From assembly GCF_004217045.1 (NCBI RefSeq), contig NZ_SGXM01000001.1, positions 248,001 to 312,000 of the forward strand: 64,000 bases of DNA, in the 5' to 3' direction. A model generated the notes under the pieces. It ran no database searches and was not told where the DNA came from. It saw only the letters and a list, made by a program, of their open reading frames with translations. Shown here one piece after another: positions 30,924 through 39,858 of the stretch. The translations under genes were made by a program, and so were the position numbers. Source of the stretch: Cupriavidus agavae (GTDB lineage: Bacteria; Pseudomonadota; Gammaproteobacteria; Burkholderiales; Burkholderiaceae). Within the stretch, counting starts at the first letter, position 1, and every line of letters begins with the position of its first letter.

Positions 30924-32450
30924 ATGGAATTTAGCACAAAAGCCCTGGATCTGAGCAAAGCCGGCCAAAATGGTTTCCTGGCCACGAAGTCCGACTGCCT
31001 CGTGGTGGGTCTGTTCGAGGGGCAGAACCTGGCCGGCGTGGCCAAGGCGCTGGATGTCGCCACCAAGGGGCTGGTGGCCCGCCTGGTCAAGCTGGGCGAC
31101 TTCGAAGGCAAGCGCGGCACCCACCTGATGCTGCACGAGGTGGCCGGCATCGGCGCCGCCCGCGTGCTGCTGGTGGGCCTGGGCAAGGAAGCCGAGTTCG
31201 GCGACCGCGCCTTTGCCGAATCGGTGCGCACGGCCATGCGTGCCCTGGGCGGCACGCGTGCCGCCTCGGCCCTGTGGTGCCTGACCCAGCCGCCGGCCCA
31301 GCGCGACATGGCCTGGGCCGTGATCACCACGATCACCCTCGTGCGCGACGCCGGCTACCGCCTGCTGGAACGCCATCCCGAGCTCAAGCGCGCCCCGCGC
31401 GGCCCGGCGGCCGAGAAGCCCGCGCTGCGCAAGATCGTGCTGGCCGTGGAATCGAGCGACGCCAAGGCCGCCACGCAAGGCGTGGTGCGCGGCATCGCCA
31501 TCGCCAACGGCATGGAACTGTCGCGCGACCTGGGCAACCTGCCGTCGAACATCTGCACCCCGACCTACCTGGCCAACGCCGCGCGCGGCATTGCCAAGCG
31601 CCACAAGCTCAAGGTGGAGATCCTGGGCCGCAAGCAGATCGAGGCGCTGAACATGGGCGCCTTCCTGGCCGTGACCCAGGGCAGCGTCGAGCCGCCGCAG
31701 TTCATCGTGCTGCGCTACGACGGCGCCGCCGCCAAGGCCGCGCCCGTGGTGCTGGTGGGCAAGGGCATCACCTTCGATACGGGCGGCATCTCGCTGAAGC
31801 CGGGCGAGGGCATGGACGAGATGAAGTACGACATGTGCGGCGCCGCCTCGGTGCTCGGCACCATCCAGGCAGTGGCCGAAATGGGCCTGAAGCTCAACGT
31901 GGTGGCCGTGGTGCCCACCTGCGAGAACATGCCGGCCGGCAACGCCACCAAGCCGGGCGACGTGGTGGTCAGCATGTCCGGCCAGACCATCGAGATCCTG
32001 AATACCGACGCCGAGGGCCGCCTGATCCTGTGCGACGCGCTGACTTACGTGGAGCGCTTCAAGCCGGCCGCCGTGGTGGACGTGGCGACGCTGACCGGCG
32101 CCTGCATCATCGCGCTGGGCCACGTGAACTCGGGCCTCTACGCGCGCAGCGACGTGCTGGCGGACCAGTTGCTCGACGCCGGCCGCAAGGCCATGGATAC
32201 CGCCTGGCGCATGCCGCTGGACGAGGATTACCAGGACCAGCTCAAGTCGAACTTCGCCGACATGGCCAACATCGGCGGCCGTCCGGCGGGCAGCGTCACG
32301 GCGGCCTGCTTCCTGGCGCGCTACACCGAGAAGTACGACTGGGCCCACCTGGACATCGCCGGCACGGCCTGGAAGAGCGGCGCGGCCAAGGGCGCCACGG
32401 GCCGTCCGGTGCCGCTGCTGACGCAGTTCCTGATGGACCGCGCGGCGTAA
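30924..32450 (+). CDS. pepA: Leucyl aminopeptidase
   Basis: 508-residue M17 zinc/manganese aminopeptidase that removes N-terminal residues from peptides in the cytosol. The signature NTDAEGRL is near residue 360; [17 protein letters not shown] and [10 protein letters not shown] supply other metal/active-site residues. The start at 30924 follows GGAAGGAAG. A GATAAT hexamer at 30879–30884 could be a −10 box, though a −35 is not obvious. It is divergent from lptF and followed by holC. Confidence 0.95.
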   Translation: MEFSTKALDLSKAGQNGFLATKSDCLVVGLFEGQNLAGVAKALDVATKGLVARLVKLGDFEGKRGTHLMLHEVAGIGAARVLLVGLGKEAEFGDRAFAESVRTAMRALGGTRAASALWCLTQPPAQRDMAWAVITTITLVRDAGYRLLERHPELKRAPRGPAAEKPALRKIVLAVESSDAKAATQGVVRGIAIANGMELSRDLGNLPSNICTPTYLANAARGIAKRHKLKVEILGRKQIEALNMGAFLAVTQGSVEPPQFIVLRYDGAAAKAAPVVLVGKGITFDTGGISLKPGEGMDEMKYDMCGAASVLGTIQAVAEMGLKLNVVAVVPTCENMPAGNATKPGDVVVSMSGQTIEILNTDAEGRLILCDALTYVERFKPAAVVDVATLTGACIIALGHVNSGLYARSDVLADQLLDAGRKAMDTAWRMPLDEDYQDQLKSNFADMANIGGRPAGSVTAACFLARYTEKYDWAHLDIAGTAWKSGAAKGATGRPVPLLTQFLMDRAA

Positions 32451-32484
32451 GCCGCGAGGCCCGTTGCAAGCAAGGCAGCCCGGA

Positions 32485-32919
32485 ATGACGCGCATCGATT
32501 TTCACAGCAACGTGCCGGACACCCTGGCCTACGTCTGCCGCCTGGTCCGCAAGGCCTACGGGGCAGGGCAGAAGGTGGTGGTGTATGGCGCGCCGCAGCA
32601 GTTGTCGCAGCTCGATGCGCGGCTGTGGTCATTCTCGCCGCTCGACTTCCTGCCGCATTGCGGGCTCGACAACCCCAATGCGGCGGTGACGCCGATCATC
32701 CTGGCCGCCTCGCTGGAACGCGTGCCGCACCACCAGCTGCTGGTCAACCTGACGCCCGAGGCGCCGGCGCAGTTCGCCAGTTTCGAGCGCATGATCGAGG
32801 TGATCGGCGCCTCGGCCGAGGCGCTGGAGGCGGGGCGCGAACGGTATCGCTTCTACCGCGAACGCGGCTATCCGCTTTCGCATCACGACATCGGGCAGGC
32901 CAAAGGAGAATCGGCATGA
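32485..32919 (+). CDS. holC: DNA polymerase III chi subunit
   Basis: 144-residue chi subunit of the clamp-loader complex, which links SSB to the polymerase III holoenzyme. Family features: MTRIDFHSNVPDTLAYVCRL at the start, LDARLWSFSPLDFLPH near 45 and HHQLLVNL near 80. It follows pepA after 34 bases (the common pepA–holC order) and overlaps the next gene by ATGA. Confidence 0.92.
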   Translation: MTRIDFHSNVPDTLAYVCRLVRKAYGAGQKVVVYGAPQQLSQLDARLWSFSPLDFLPHCGLDNPNAAVTPIILAASLERVPHHQLLVNLTPEAPAQFASFERMIEVIGASAEALEAGRERYRFYRERGYPLSHHDIGQAKGESA

Positions 32920-33413
32920 GCGAACGCACCACTTCGCGGGTCATTCCGCGGCTGGGCCCCCACGACAGCGTGCCGCTGCTGACCGAAGTGGTGGACCTGC
33001 CAGACGAGGTCTTCACGCCGCCTGCCGAGGCGCCGCGCCCGGAAGCGCCGGTCATCGACACGGCCGGCATGCCCGACTCGGGGCTGGTGACCAACGTGGG
33101 CGATACCGGTCCGGAGCCAATCCTGGATCTGCCGGAATCCGAACCGCCGGGGCTGTCCGAGGTGGAGCCTTACCTGGCCGGCGACGACGACATGCGCGCC
33201 ATGCGCACCGAGCTGCTGACGCGCGTGATGATGCGCTTTCGCACCGAATGGCCGCAGGTGGTTGAGGCACACACCGAAGCCACGCTGCAAGCGCGCCTGG
33301 CGCCTTTGACGGCCCAGTTGGCAAGCGAGCTGACCCAGGCGCTGGAGGCCCGGCTGGTGGAATGGCTGGATGCGACGCTCGAAGAGATTGAAAGGGATCC
33401 GGGCGGGGTTTGA
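32916..33413 (+). CDS. Hypothetical acidic protein (possible DUF2486)
   Basis: 165 residues. The first ~85 are acidic and proline-rich with VPLLTEVVDLPDEV near residue 19; the C-terminal ~70 look helical (MRTELLTRVMMRFRTEWPQV, then an LTQALEARLVEWLDATLEEI-like helix). The layout matches short DUF2486-type proteins found after holC in Burkholderiales. Function unknown. It is translationally coupled to holC and followed by a strong hairpin. Confidence 0.75.
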   Translation: MSERTTSRVIPRLGPHDSVPLLTEVVDLPDEVFTPPAEAPRPEAPVIDTAGMPDSGLVTNVGDTGPEPILDLPESEPPGLSEVEPYLAGDDDMRAMRTELLTRVMMRFRTEWPQVVEAHTEATLQARLAPLTAQLASELTQALEARLVEWLDATLEEIERDPGGV

Positions 33414-33432
33414 TCTTTCCGTTTCCCTATGG

Positions 33433-33475
33433 TTTTGCTCCCCGCTCCCGCTTTGCGGGAGCGGGGAGAAACCCC
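33433..33475. repeat. Dispersed hairpin, copy 3 (GC variant)
   Basis: CTCCCCGCTCCCGC (33438–33451) pairs perfectly over 14 bp with GCGGGAGCGGGGAG across a TTT loop; TTTT precedes and AAACCCCC follows. It lies between the convergent DUF2486-like gene and ilvD and is a likely bidirectional terminator. It differs from the other copies by compensating changes in both arms (CTCTCCC to CGCTCCC). Confidence 0.8.
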
Positions 33476-33476
33476 C

Positions 33477-35150
33477 CTAATCCGTCACCGCTCCCTTGCT
33501 CGCCGTTGACGCCAGCCTGGCAAACTTTGCCAGCACTCCACGCGTGTAGCGCGGCCCGGGCTGCTTCCAGCCGGCGCGGCGGCGTGCCAGCTCGTCTTCC
33601 GGCACGTTCAGCTGCAGCAGCAGCTGCAATGCGTCGATCGTGATCGAATCGCCTTCCTGCACCAGCGCGATCGTGCCGCCCACGTACGCTTCGGGCGCGA
33701 CGTGGCCGACCACCATGCCCCAGGTGCCACCCGAGAACCGCCCGTCGGTGATGAAGCCGACCGATTCCCCCAGACCCTTGCCGATGATCGCCGAGGTGGG
33801 TGCGAGCATTTCCGGCATGCCCGGGCCACCCTTCGGCCCCAGATAGCGCAGCACCAGCACGTCGCCGGGGCGGATGCGGTCCGCCAGGATGGCTTCCATC
33901 GCGCTGGCCTCGTCCTCGAACACGCGCGCGGGGCCGGTGATGACCGGGTTCTTGAGGCCGGTGATCTTGGCCACGGCGCCTTCCTCGGCCAGGTTGCCCT
34001 TGAGGATGGCCAGGTGGCCCTGCTTGTAGAGGGCGCGGTCCAGCGGCATGATCACGTCCTGGTCGGCGCGCGGCTGGTCGGCCACGTGCTCCAGTTCCTC
34101 GGCCAGCGTGCGGCCGGTGATGGTCATGCAGTCGCCGTGCAGCAGGCCGGCGTTCAGCAGGATCTTCATGACCTGCGGGATGCCGCCCGCGCGGTGCAGG
34201 TCGGTCGCCACGTATTCGCCAGACGGTTTGAGGTTGCAGATCACCGGCACGCGGCGGCGGATGCGCTCGAAATCGTCGATGGTCCATTCCACCTCGGCCG
34301 AGTGGGCGATGGCCAGGTAGTGCAGCACCGCGTTGGTGGAGCCCCCTGTGGCCATGATCAGCGACACGGCGTTCTCGATCGACTTGCGCGTGATGATGTC
34401 GCGCGGCTTGAGGTCCTTCTTGATGGCTTCCACGAGCACGCGGGCCGATTCGGCGGCACTGTCCACCTTCTCCTGGTCCGGGTTGGCCATGGTCGAGGAG
34501 TACAGCAGCGACATGCCGAGCGCCTCGAACGACGAACTCATCGTGTTGGCCGTGTACATGCCGCCGCACGAGCCGGTGCTGGGGCAGGCGTTGCGCTCCA
34601 CGCCCTCGAAGTCTTCCTCGCTCATGCGCCCGGCCGTGAACTCGCCCACGGCCTCGAACGACGAGACGATGGTCAGGTCCTTGCCCTTCCAGTTGCCGGG
34701 CCGGATCGTGCCGCCATAGACATAGATGCCCGGCACGTTGATGCGGGCCAGCGCGATCATGCCGCCCGGCATGTTCTTGTCGCAGCCGCCGATCACGACC
34801 ACCCCGTCCATCCACTGGCCCTGGGCGGCGGTCTCGATGCAGTCGGCAATCACCTCGCGCGAGATCAGCGAGTATTTCATGCCCTCGGTGCCCATCGACA
34901 TGCCGTCCGAGATGGTGGGCGTGCCGAAAATCTGCGGATTGGCGTCGGCCGCGCGGATGGCGTCCACGGCGGCGTCGGCCAGGCGCTGCAGGCCGGCGTT
35001 GCAGGGCGTGATCGTCGAGTGGCCGTTGGCGACGCCCACCATCGGCTTGTCGAAGTCTTCCTTGCGATAGCCGAGCGCGTAATACATGGAGCGGTTGGGG
35101 GAGCGCGCCACGCCTTGGGTGATGTGCCGCGAACGCTTGTTGAACGCCAT
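33477..35150 (-). CDS. ilvD: Dihydroxy-acid dehydratase
   Basis: 557-residue IlvD/Edd-family dehydratase of branched-chain amino acid synthesis. Three cysteines expected to bind a [2Fe-2S] cluster are present: [11 protein letters not shown] near residue 52, [10 protein letters not shown] near 122 and [13 protein letters not shown] near 194. The C-terminal [17 protein letters not shown] segment is conserved. It is complete, with hairpin copy 3 directly after its stop, and divergent from lgt. Confidence 0.95.
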   Translation of the reverse strand: MAFNKRSRHITQGVARSPNRSMYYALGYRKEDFDKPMVGVANGHSTITPCNAGLQRLADAAVDAIRAADANPQIFGTPTISDGMSMGTEGMKYSLISREVIADCIETAAQGQWMDGVVVIGGCDKNMPGGMIALARINVPGIYVYGGTIRPGNWKGKDLTIVSSFEAVGEFTAGRMSEEDFEGVERNACPSTGSCGGMYTANTMSSSFEALGMSLLYSSTMANPDQEKVDSAAESARVLVEAIKKDLKPRDIITRKSIENAVSLIMATGGSTNAVLHYLAIAHSAEVEWTIDDFERIRRRVPVICNLKPSGEYVATDLHRAGGIPQVMKILLNAGLLHGDCMTITGRTLAEELEHVADQPRADQDVIMPLDRALYKQGHLAILKGNLAEEGAVAKITGLKNPVITGPARVFEDEASAMEAILADRIRPGDVLVLRYLGPKGGPGMPEMLAPTSAIIGKGLGESVGFITDGRFSGGTWGMVVGHVAPEAYVGGTIALVQEGDSITIDALQLLLQLNVPEDELARRRAGWKQPGPRYTRGVLAKFARLASTASKGAVTD

Positions 35151-35334
35151 GGGACTGTCTCCGGGGGGTCGTTGTTGTGCCGGAAAGCATGCGCCCGGCG
35201 TCCGGGGGTGTCAAATGGTTCGCGGGACGGGGCCGGGGCGATTTGTGACATCATTACGCATCATCCGGCGCGCACAATGCCGGCGCGCGGCCCGTCCGCG
35301 CATGCCAACGATCTCAATCTCTTTCGTCTCGCCC

Positions 35335-36150
35335 ATGCTCGTTCATCCGCAGTTCGACCCGATCGCCCTCCACCTCGGGCCGCTGGCCATCCGCTGGTAC
35401 GGCCTGATGTACCTGGCCGGTTTCATCATGTTCCTGTGGTTCGGCCGGCTGCGGATCAAACAGCCGCATATCGCCGCGCGCGGCTGGGTCACGCGCGACC
35501 TCGACGACATGCTGTTCTACGGCGTGCTGGGCGTGATCCTGGGCGGCCGGCTCGGCTACGTGCTGTTCTACAAGCCGAGCTACTACCTGTTGCACCCGCT
35601 GGAGATCTTCAAGGTCTGGGAAGGCGGCATGGCCTTCCACGGCGGCTTCCTGGGCGTGCTGGTGGCGATGTGGGTGTTCGCCAAGGTACGGCGCCGGCAC
35701 TGGATGGAAGTGACCGATTTCATCGCGCCGATGATTCCCTGCGGGCTGGCCGCCGGCCGGATCGGCAACTTCATCAACGGCGAACTGTGGGGCCGCCCGA
35801 CCGACCTGCCGTGGGGCATGATCTTCCCGCAGGCCGGCGACAACATCCCGCGCCACCCGTCGCAGCTGTACCAGTTTGCGGGCGAAGGCGTGGCGCTGTT
35901 CATCATCCTGTGGCTGTTCTCGCGCAAGCCCCGCCCGATGGGTGCGGTGTCGGGCGTCTTCCTGATCGGCTACGGCTTCTTCCGCTTCATCGTCGAGTTC
36001 GCCCGCGAGCCCGATACCTTCCTGGGCCTGCTGGCGCTCAAGCTGTCGATGGGCCAGTGGCTGAGCCTGCCGATGATCCTGGCTGGCGTGCTGATGCTGG
36101 TCTGGGCCTACCGCCGCCAGGCCAACGGCGCCGCGGCTGGCGCCCGGTAA
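35335..36150 (+). CDS. lgt: Prolipoprotein diacylglyceryl transferase
   Basis: 271-residue integral membrane enzyme that attaches diacylglycerol to the lipobox cysteine of prolipoproteins. The signature [15 protein letters not shown] is near residue 142, with [11 protein letters not shown] near 98 and about seven hydrophobic segments. The start [19 protein letters not shown] is standard; ATG 35302 would add 11 residues and is less typical. Confidence 0.94.
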   Translation: MLVHPQFDPIALHLGPLAIRWYGLMYLAGFIMFLWFGRLRIKQPHIAARGWVTRDLDDMLFYGVLGVILGGRLGYVLFYKPSYYLLHPLEIFKVWEGGMAFHGGFLGVLVAMWVFAKVRRRHWMEVTDFIAPMIPCGLAAGRIGNFINGELWGRPTDLPWGMIFPQAGDNIPRHPSQLYQFAGEGVALFIILWLFSRKPRPMGAVSGVFLIGYGFFRFIVEFAREPDTFLGLLALKLSMGQWLSLPMILAGVLMLVWAYRRQANGAAAGAR

Positions 36151-36159
36151 GTCTGCTTT

Positions 36160-36205
36160 GGTTTGCTCCCCTCTCCCTCCTGGAGAGGGGCCGGGGGAGA
36201 GGGCG
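36160..36205. repeat. Dispersed hairpin, copy 4
   Basis: GGTTTGCTCCCCTCTCC then CTCCT and GGAGAGGGG (9-bp stem, 36168–36176 with 36182–36190), followed by a second possible 3' arm GGGGGAGAGGG (36194–36204). It lies between the convergent lgt and M48 genes; two alternative stems are possible. Confidence 0.65.
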
Positions 36206-36242
36206 GGCAGTTCAAATAGCCCCAGACGCCTGCCCCTACGCT

Positions 36243-37292
36243 TCAGCCGCCACCCCGGATCGCCTCGATCCGCTCCTTCGTCAGCGGATGGGTCGAGAAG
36301 AATCCCGCCTCCTCGTCGCCGGCAGCGTCCGCCGCCTGCCCGCCGCGCTTCGGGCCGTGCGCATCTTCCAGCGCCTGCAGCGCATCGGCCAGCGCGCCCA
36401 CCGGCAGCCGGTTGTCCCGCATCACCTCCACTGCAAACGCGTCTGCTTCGCGTTCGTGTTCGCGCGAGTAATGCATCGACAGCACCGCCGCCGGCACCGT
36501 GGCGAGCAGCGCCGAGACATCGCCAAGCAGGTAGGTGGCCATGGCGCCCACCACGGAAGCCTGGAATACCTGCTGCAGCCCGTGCCGCTGGGACACGTGG
36601 CCGGCTTCGTGAGCCAGCACCCCCATCATCCCGGCGCCCGTGCCCACCAGCCTGACCAGTTCATCGGTCACGACGATGGTGCCGCCGGGCAGCGCCAGCG
36701 CGTTGGGGCCGATAGGCCCGCCCTGGCGGAACAGGATGCGGTAGTCGTGCGCGGGATCGTCGGGCCGGCGCAGCGCCGCGAAGTTGTCGCGGATACGCTG
36801 CTGATCGGCGGGCGGCAGCGCGCTGGGCTTGACCAGTCCTTCGTCGAGACTTTTCAGCGTGGCCTCGCCGAGCCGGGCTTCCAGCGAGGACGGTATCGTC
36901 CGTGCAACCAAAGCGGCGGTCCAGGGCAGCAGGTAGAAATAGGCAAGGACGACGAACGTGCCAATCCCGGCCAGCGACAGCAGCGCCAGCCGCCAGCTGT
37001 TCTGGGCGCGCGACACCAGCCCCTCGCGGTAGCCCGTGGCGGCCAGCATGGCGTCGAAGGGGGCGTGATCGGTGATTTCGCAGTACGCGCCGTCGTCGAA
37101 CGTGACCAGCCGGGGGCCGCGCCGGATGCGCTCGGACACCCGCAGCGAGGCCAGTGCCGCGCGGCGCAGGACCGCGCCATCGGCGCCGCGCAGTTCGGCG
37201 TGGCCGTCGCCCACCGACACGGTCACCGGATGGGCACGCGACGAGTGCCCGTCGAAATAGCGCGCCGCCACGCCGGTTTGTGCCGAATCCAT
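36243..37292 (-). CDS. Membrane-anchored M48 family metallopeptidase
   Basis: 349 residues. An N-terminal ~100-residue domain (HPVTVSVGDGHAELRG, then RRGPRLVTFDDGAYCEI) precedes a hydrophobic segment (LSLAGIGTFVVLAYFYLLPW near 105–125) and an M48 protease domain with HEAGHVSQRHG near residue 229 and REHEREADAFA. This layout fits YfgC/Oma1-like membrane proteases. It directly follows the YjgN-like gene (2-base gap) on the same strand, a frequent pairing, so the two probably act together. Confidence 0.88.
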   Translation of the reverse strand: MDSAQTGVAARYFDGHSSRAHPVTVSVGDGHAELRGADGAVLRRAALASLRVSERIRRGPRLVTFDDGAYCEITDHAPFDAMLAATGYREGLVSRAQNSWRLALLSLAGIGTFVVLAYFYLLPWTAALVARTIPSSLEARLGEATLKSLDEGLVKPSALPPADQQRIRDNFAALRRPDDPAHDYRILFRQGGPIGPNALALPGGTIVVTDELVRLVGTGAGMMGVLAHEAGHVSQRHGLQQVFQASVVGAMATYLLGDVSALLATVPAAVLSMHYSREHEREADAFAVEVMRDNRLPVGALADALQALEDAHGPKRGGQAADAAGDEEAGFFSTHPLTKERIEAIRGGG

Positions 37293-37294
37293 GG

Positions 37295-38395
37295 TCACAG
37301 TGCGATGTCGATGTCGTACCAGTCCACGGCGGCGTCGCCGAGCGCGCCAACCTGCTGCTGCTCGCCGGCCACGAACGCGTCGAGCGGGCCCGCGGCCAGC
37401 ATGGTCATCGATTCCACGCGATAGCGGGCGGTCCGGACGCGGGCAAAGGGGTAGAAGAGGCCGAGCGTCAGGGCGGTCAGGATCAGGTTGGTCAGCACGA
37501 TGCCGAACAGCCGGCCCACGCCCACGCTGCTCCGGAAGCGGTGCGGCGCCAGCGTGGTGTGATTCCAGACCAGGTTCTGCATCAGCGCCTGGAAGACCGG
37601 CGCCACCAGCAGCAGGCCGGCGTAGAGGCCAATCGTGATCGCGGCAAGGATCAGCACGATCACGCTGCCCGAAGTGCCGGTGGCGACCGAAGCAAATACG
37701 CTCACCAGCACGCTGCTTCCCAGCAGGCACAGCAGCGACAGGCCGGCGGTGACCAGATAAACCTGATAGAACTGTCCCACCCTGGCCTCGAACGCGAACG
37801 GCGCCGTGCCGAAGCGCGTGTTGTCGTGCTGGTACTGCTTGAGCCGCTGGTGTGCAAGCGGCCCGAGCAGCATCAGCGTCAGGCCGGTCAGGATCGGCCA
37901 GACCAGAAACACCATGTAGCCGCCCTTGTCGTCGCCCGTGAAGGCGAAGCGCAGGCCGCGATAGCTCGAATTGGCCATGCGGAAGCGCAGCGAGCGGACC
38001 AGCAGGAACGGGAACACCAGCGCGAGCGCCAGGGCCAGCAGCGCGCTCAGCCCCGCAGACACGGCGGCCACCGCCTGGTAGCCGATGAACAGGCCAAACA
38101 CGATGGCGCGGCCCTTGAGGATCGCCGACGGCTTGCCGTGATAGTCAAACGTCGCGCCGTCGAGCCGCGTGCTGCGGTAGAAGTATTGCAGCGTGCGCAC
38201 CTTGGCCCAGGCCGAATAGACGCCGAGCGTCACCACGGTCAGCAGCGTGTTGACGATCCAGATCCGGAAGAACTCCGAGCCCGATCCGGTGAAGGAGAAC
38301 CGCAGCGGCTGCGGTTGGGGTTGCCGCGCGGCCGGTGTGGCGAAGCCGTTGTCGAACGTGTCGGCCGGCGTGGCGAAGGGATCTTCCGAATGCAT
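37295..38395 (-). CDS. YjgN-like DUF898 membrane protein
   Basis: 366-residue polytopic protein of the YjgN/DUF898 family. A ~40-residue polar N-terminus leads to a first domain beginning FSFTGSGSEFFRIWIVNTLL, and a second copy-like region begins with the FAFEARVGQFYQVYL segment; RTLQYFYRSTRLDGATFDYHG is characteristic (split as RTLQYFYRST and LDGATFDYHG). Function unknown. It is the first gene of a two-gene unit with the M48 protease, which is a recurrent partner. Confidence 0.85.
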   Translation of the reverse strand: MHSEDPFATPADTFDNGFATPAARQPQPQPLRFSFTGSGSEFFRIWIVNTLLTVVTLGVYSAWAKVRTLQYFYRSTRLDGATFDYHGKPSAILKGRAIVFGLFIGYQAVAAVSAGLSALLALALALVFPFLLVRSLRFRMANSSYRGLRFAFTGDDKGGYMVFLVWPILTGLTLMLLGPLAHQRLKQYQHDNTRFGTAPFAFEARVGQFYQVYLVTAGLSLLCLLGSSVLVSVFASVATGTSGSVIVLILAAITIGLYAGLLLVAPVFQALMQNLVWNHTTLAPHRFRSSVGVGRLFGIVLTNLILTALTLGLFYPFARVRTARYRVESMTMLAAGPLDAFVAGEQQQVGALGDAAVDWYDIDIAL

Positions 38396-39141
38396 GGACT
38401 TGACCTTTTACTGGTTAGGCGCGCTCTTGGATGACTGGACTGGCGCGTGTTTCAGATTTGCAACCGATTGGTCCGGCAATTTTATGCTTCCTGCCGCACA
38501 TAAAAGCGTCGGAAAGTGTTGCAAGCGGCATAAATAACGGCAGTGTGGCTTGCAGACACTGTTCACCGCAGAAACTGTCTCGTAACGGATGAGAAACATC
38601 CTGTTACATGCGCTGCCAACTGTAACAAGTTCCTGTTCGTCCGCCTCAATGAAATCAACAGCTTAGCTGCCATGGCACGGTCCTCGCTATTAAGCCTGTT
38701 ACAAGAATGGTCGGGACGCGCAAAGAGCGTCCGGCGAGCGGCAGACTGGGGAGGATGCCGCCGCACGACCGAAACAGGCCGAACGGGAAAGGCACGGGAA
38801 GATCCGCATCCTGAGATGGGTGCTTCAACGGGGTAGGCGCTGGGTCCGGCGCCGGCATCGACTACCGACCCACGCGTGCCAGGCACATCTTGCCGGGCAC
38901 CGATGACCAGCGCCACTGTGGTTTCTTTCATGCGCGGGCAATCTTCTGCAGGGGAGGCAGGAGTTTGCCCGCCGCACCTCTTGGCTCCAATCGCCGAATC
39001 TCCAGAATCACCATACCAAGGCACCGCGCGAGGGGTTAACCCCGCTTGTGGTGGACGCGGCCTTCTCCATAATTATGAATTATTGAGGCGTATGCGCCTC
39101 TCCCCCAGATCCAGGTGGCAGCAGGCGGCCAGGAGTCGTTG
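38396..39141. other. Long divergent intergenic region
   Basis: 746 bases between the YjgN-like gene (minus) and the GntR gene (plus). No gene is supported: open frames on both strands have unusual composition and no family likeness. It holds an inverted repeat TTTTATG/CATAAAA (38480–38505), three TGTTACA/TGTAACA motifs (38602, 38621, 38697), and two palindromes near 39069–39100. The first 300 bases are less GC-rich than the genes around. Confidence 0.5.
39069..39100. promoter_or_regulatory. Two adjacent palindromes before the GntR gene
   Basis: ATAATT-atg-AATTAT (39069–39083) and GAGGCG-tatg-CGCCTC (39085–39100) are perfect inverted repeats one base apart, 42 bases before the regulator's start. 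GntR/FadR dimers bind such sites, so autoregulation and control of the malonate genes is likely but unproven. Confidence 0.5.
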
Positions 39142-39819
39142 ATGCGTATCGTGCGGCAGGCGATGTACCTAGAAGTGGCCGATCGGCTTCGCGCCATGAT
39201 CGACGACCGCACGCTCTCGCCGGGCGCGTGGATCGACGAGGTGGCGCTCGCCGGGTCGCTTGGCACCTCGCGTACGCCGCTGCGCGAGGCCCTGAAACTG
39301 CTGGCGGCCGAAGGGCTGGTACGGCTGGAACCGCGCCGGGGGTGCTTCGTCAACGCGCTGACCGAGCAGGATCTGGACGAGATCTTCCCGCTGATGGCGC
39401 TGCTCGAAGGCCGCTGCGCCTTCGAGGCCGCGCGCAACGCCTCGCAGGCCGATCTCGACGCCCTCGAAGGGCTGCATGCCCAGCTGGCGCGCTTTGCCCA
39501 GGCTGGCGACATCGACGCGTACTACGAAACCAACTACCAGATCCACGAGGCGATCCAGCGGCTGGCCGGCAACCGTTGGCTGTCGGGCGTGGTCAGCGAC
39601 TTGCGCAAGGTGCTGCGGCTGTCGCGCCACAAGAGCCTCAAGCTGCCGGGCCGGATCCATGAATCGTGCGCCGAGCACCTGTCGGTGTTTTCGGCGCTCA
39701 AGGCTCACGATTCCGAAGGCGCCGAAGCGCTGATGAAGACCCACGTCCTGCGCCAGCGCGGCGCGCTGCGCACGCTGGACCGCGCCGAGACTGTGCCCCC
39801 CATCCCGAAGTTCGGATAA
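39142..39819 (+). CDS. GntR/FadR-family regulator of the malonate cluster
   Basis: 225 residues: an N-terminal winged HTH (PGAWIDEVALAGSLGTSRTP, LREALKLLAAEGLV) and a C-terminal all-helical FCD effector domain (about residues 85–210) with metal-binding-type histidines. It starts at 39142, after AGGAG. In Rhizobium the malonate genes are governed by a GntR protein (MatR); being directly upstream of malonyl-CoA decarboxylase, this is probably its counterpart. Confidence 0.85.
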   Translation: MRIVRQAMYLEVADRLRAMIDDRTLSPGAWIDEVALAGSLGTSRTPLREALKLLAAEGLVRLEPRRGCFVNALTEQDLDEIFPLMALLEGRCAFEAARNASQADLDALEGLHAQLARFAQAGDIDAYYETNYQIHEAIQRLAGNRWLSGVVSDLRKVLRLSRHKSLKLPGRIHESCAEHLSVFSALKAHDSEGAEALMKTHVLRQRGALRTLDRAETVPPIPKFG

Positions 39820-39858
39820 ATCCCTGAAGACCCGACGATCCCGCGCCAGGAACGACCC

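Noticed and set aside
33702..37424. A 1240-codon open frame on plus across ilvD, lgt and the M48 gene
   Set aside because: It runs antisense to or out of frame with strongly conserved genes and has repetitive His/Arg/Ala-rich composition; typical GC-rich shadow frame.
38543..39024. Open frames on both strands in the gap before the GntR gene (97 and 153 codons)
   Set aside because: No start with ribosome binding site, no recognisable domains, and composition unlike neighbouring genes.
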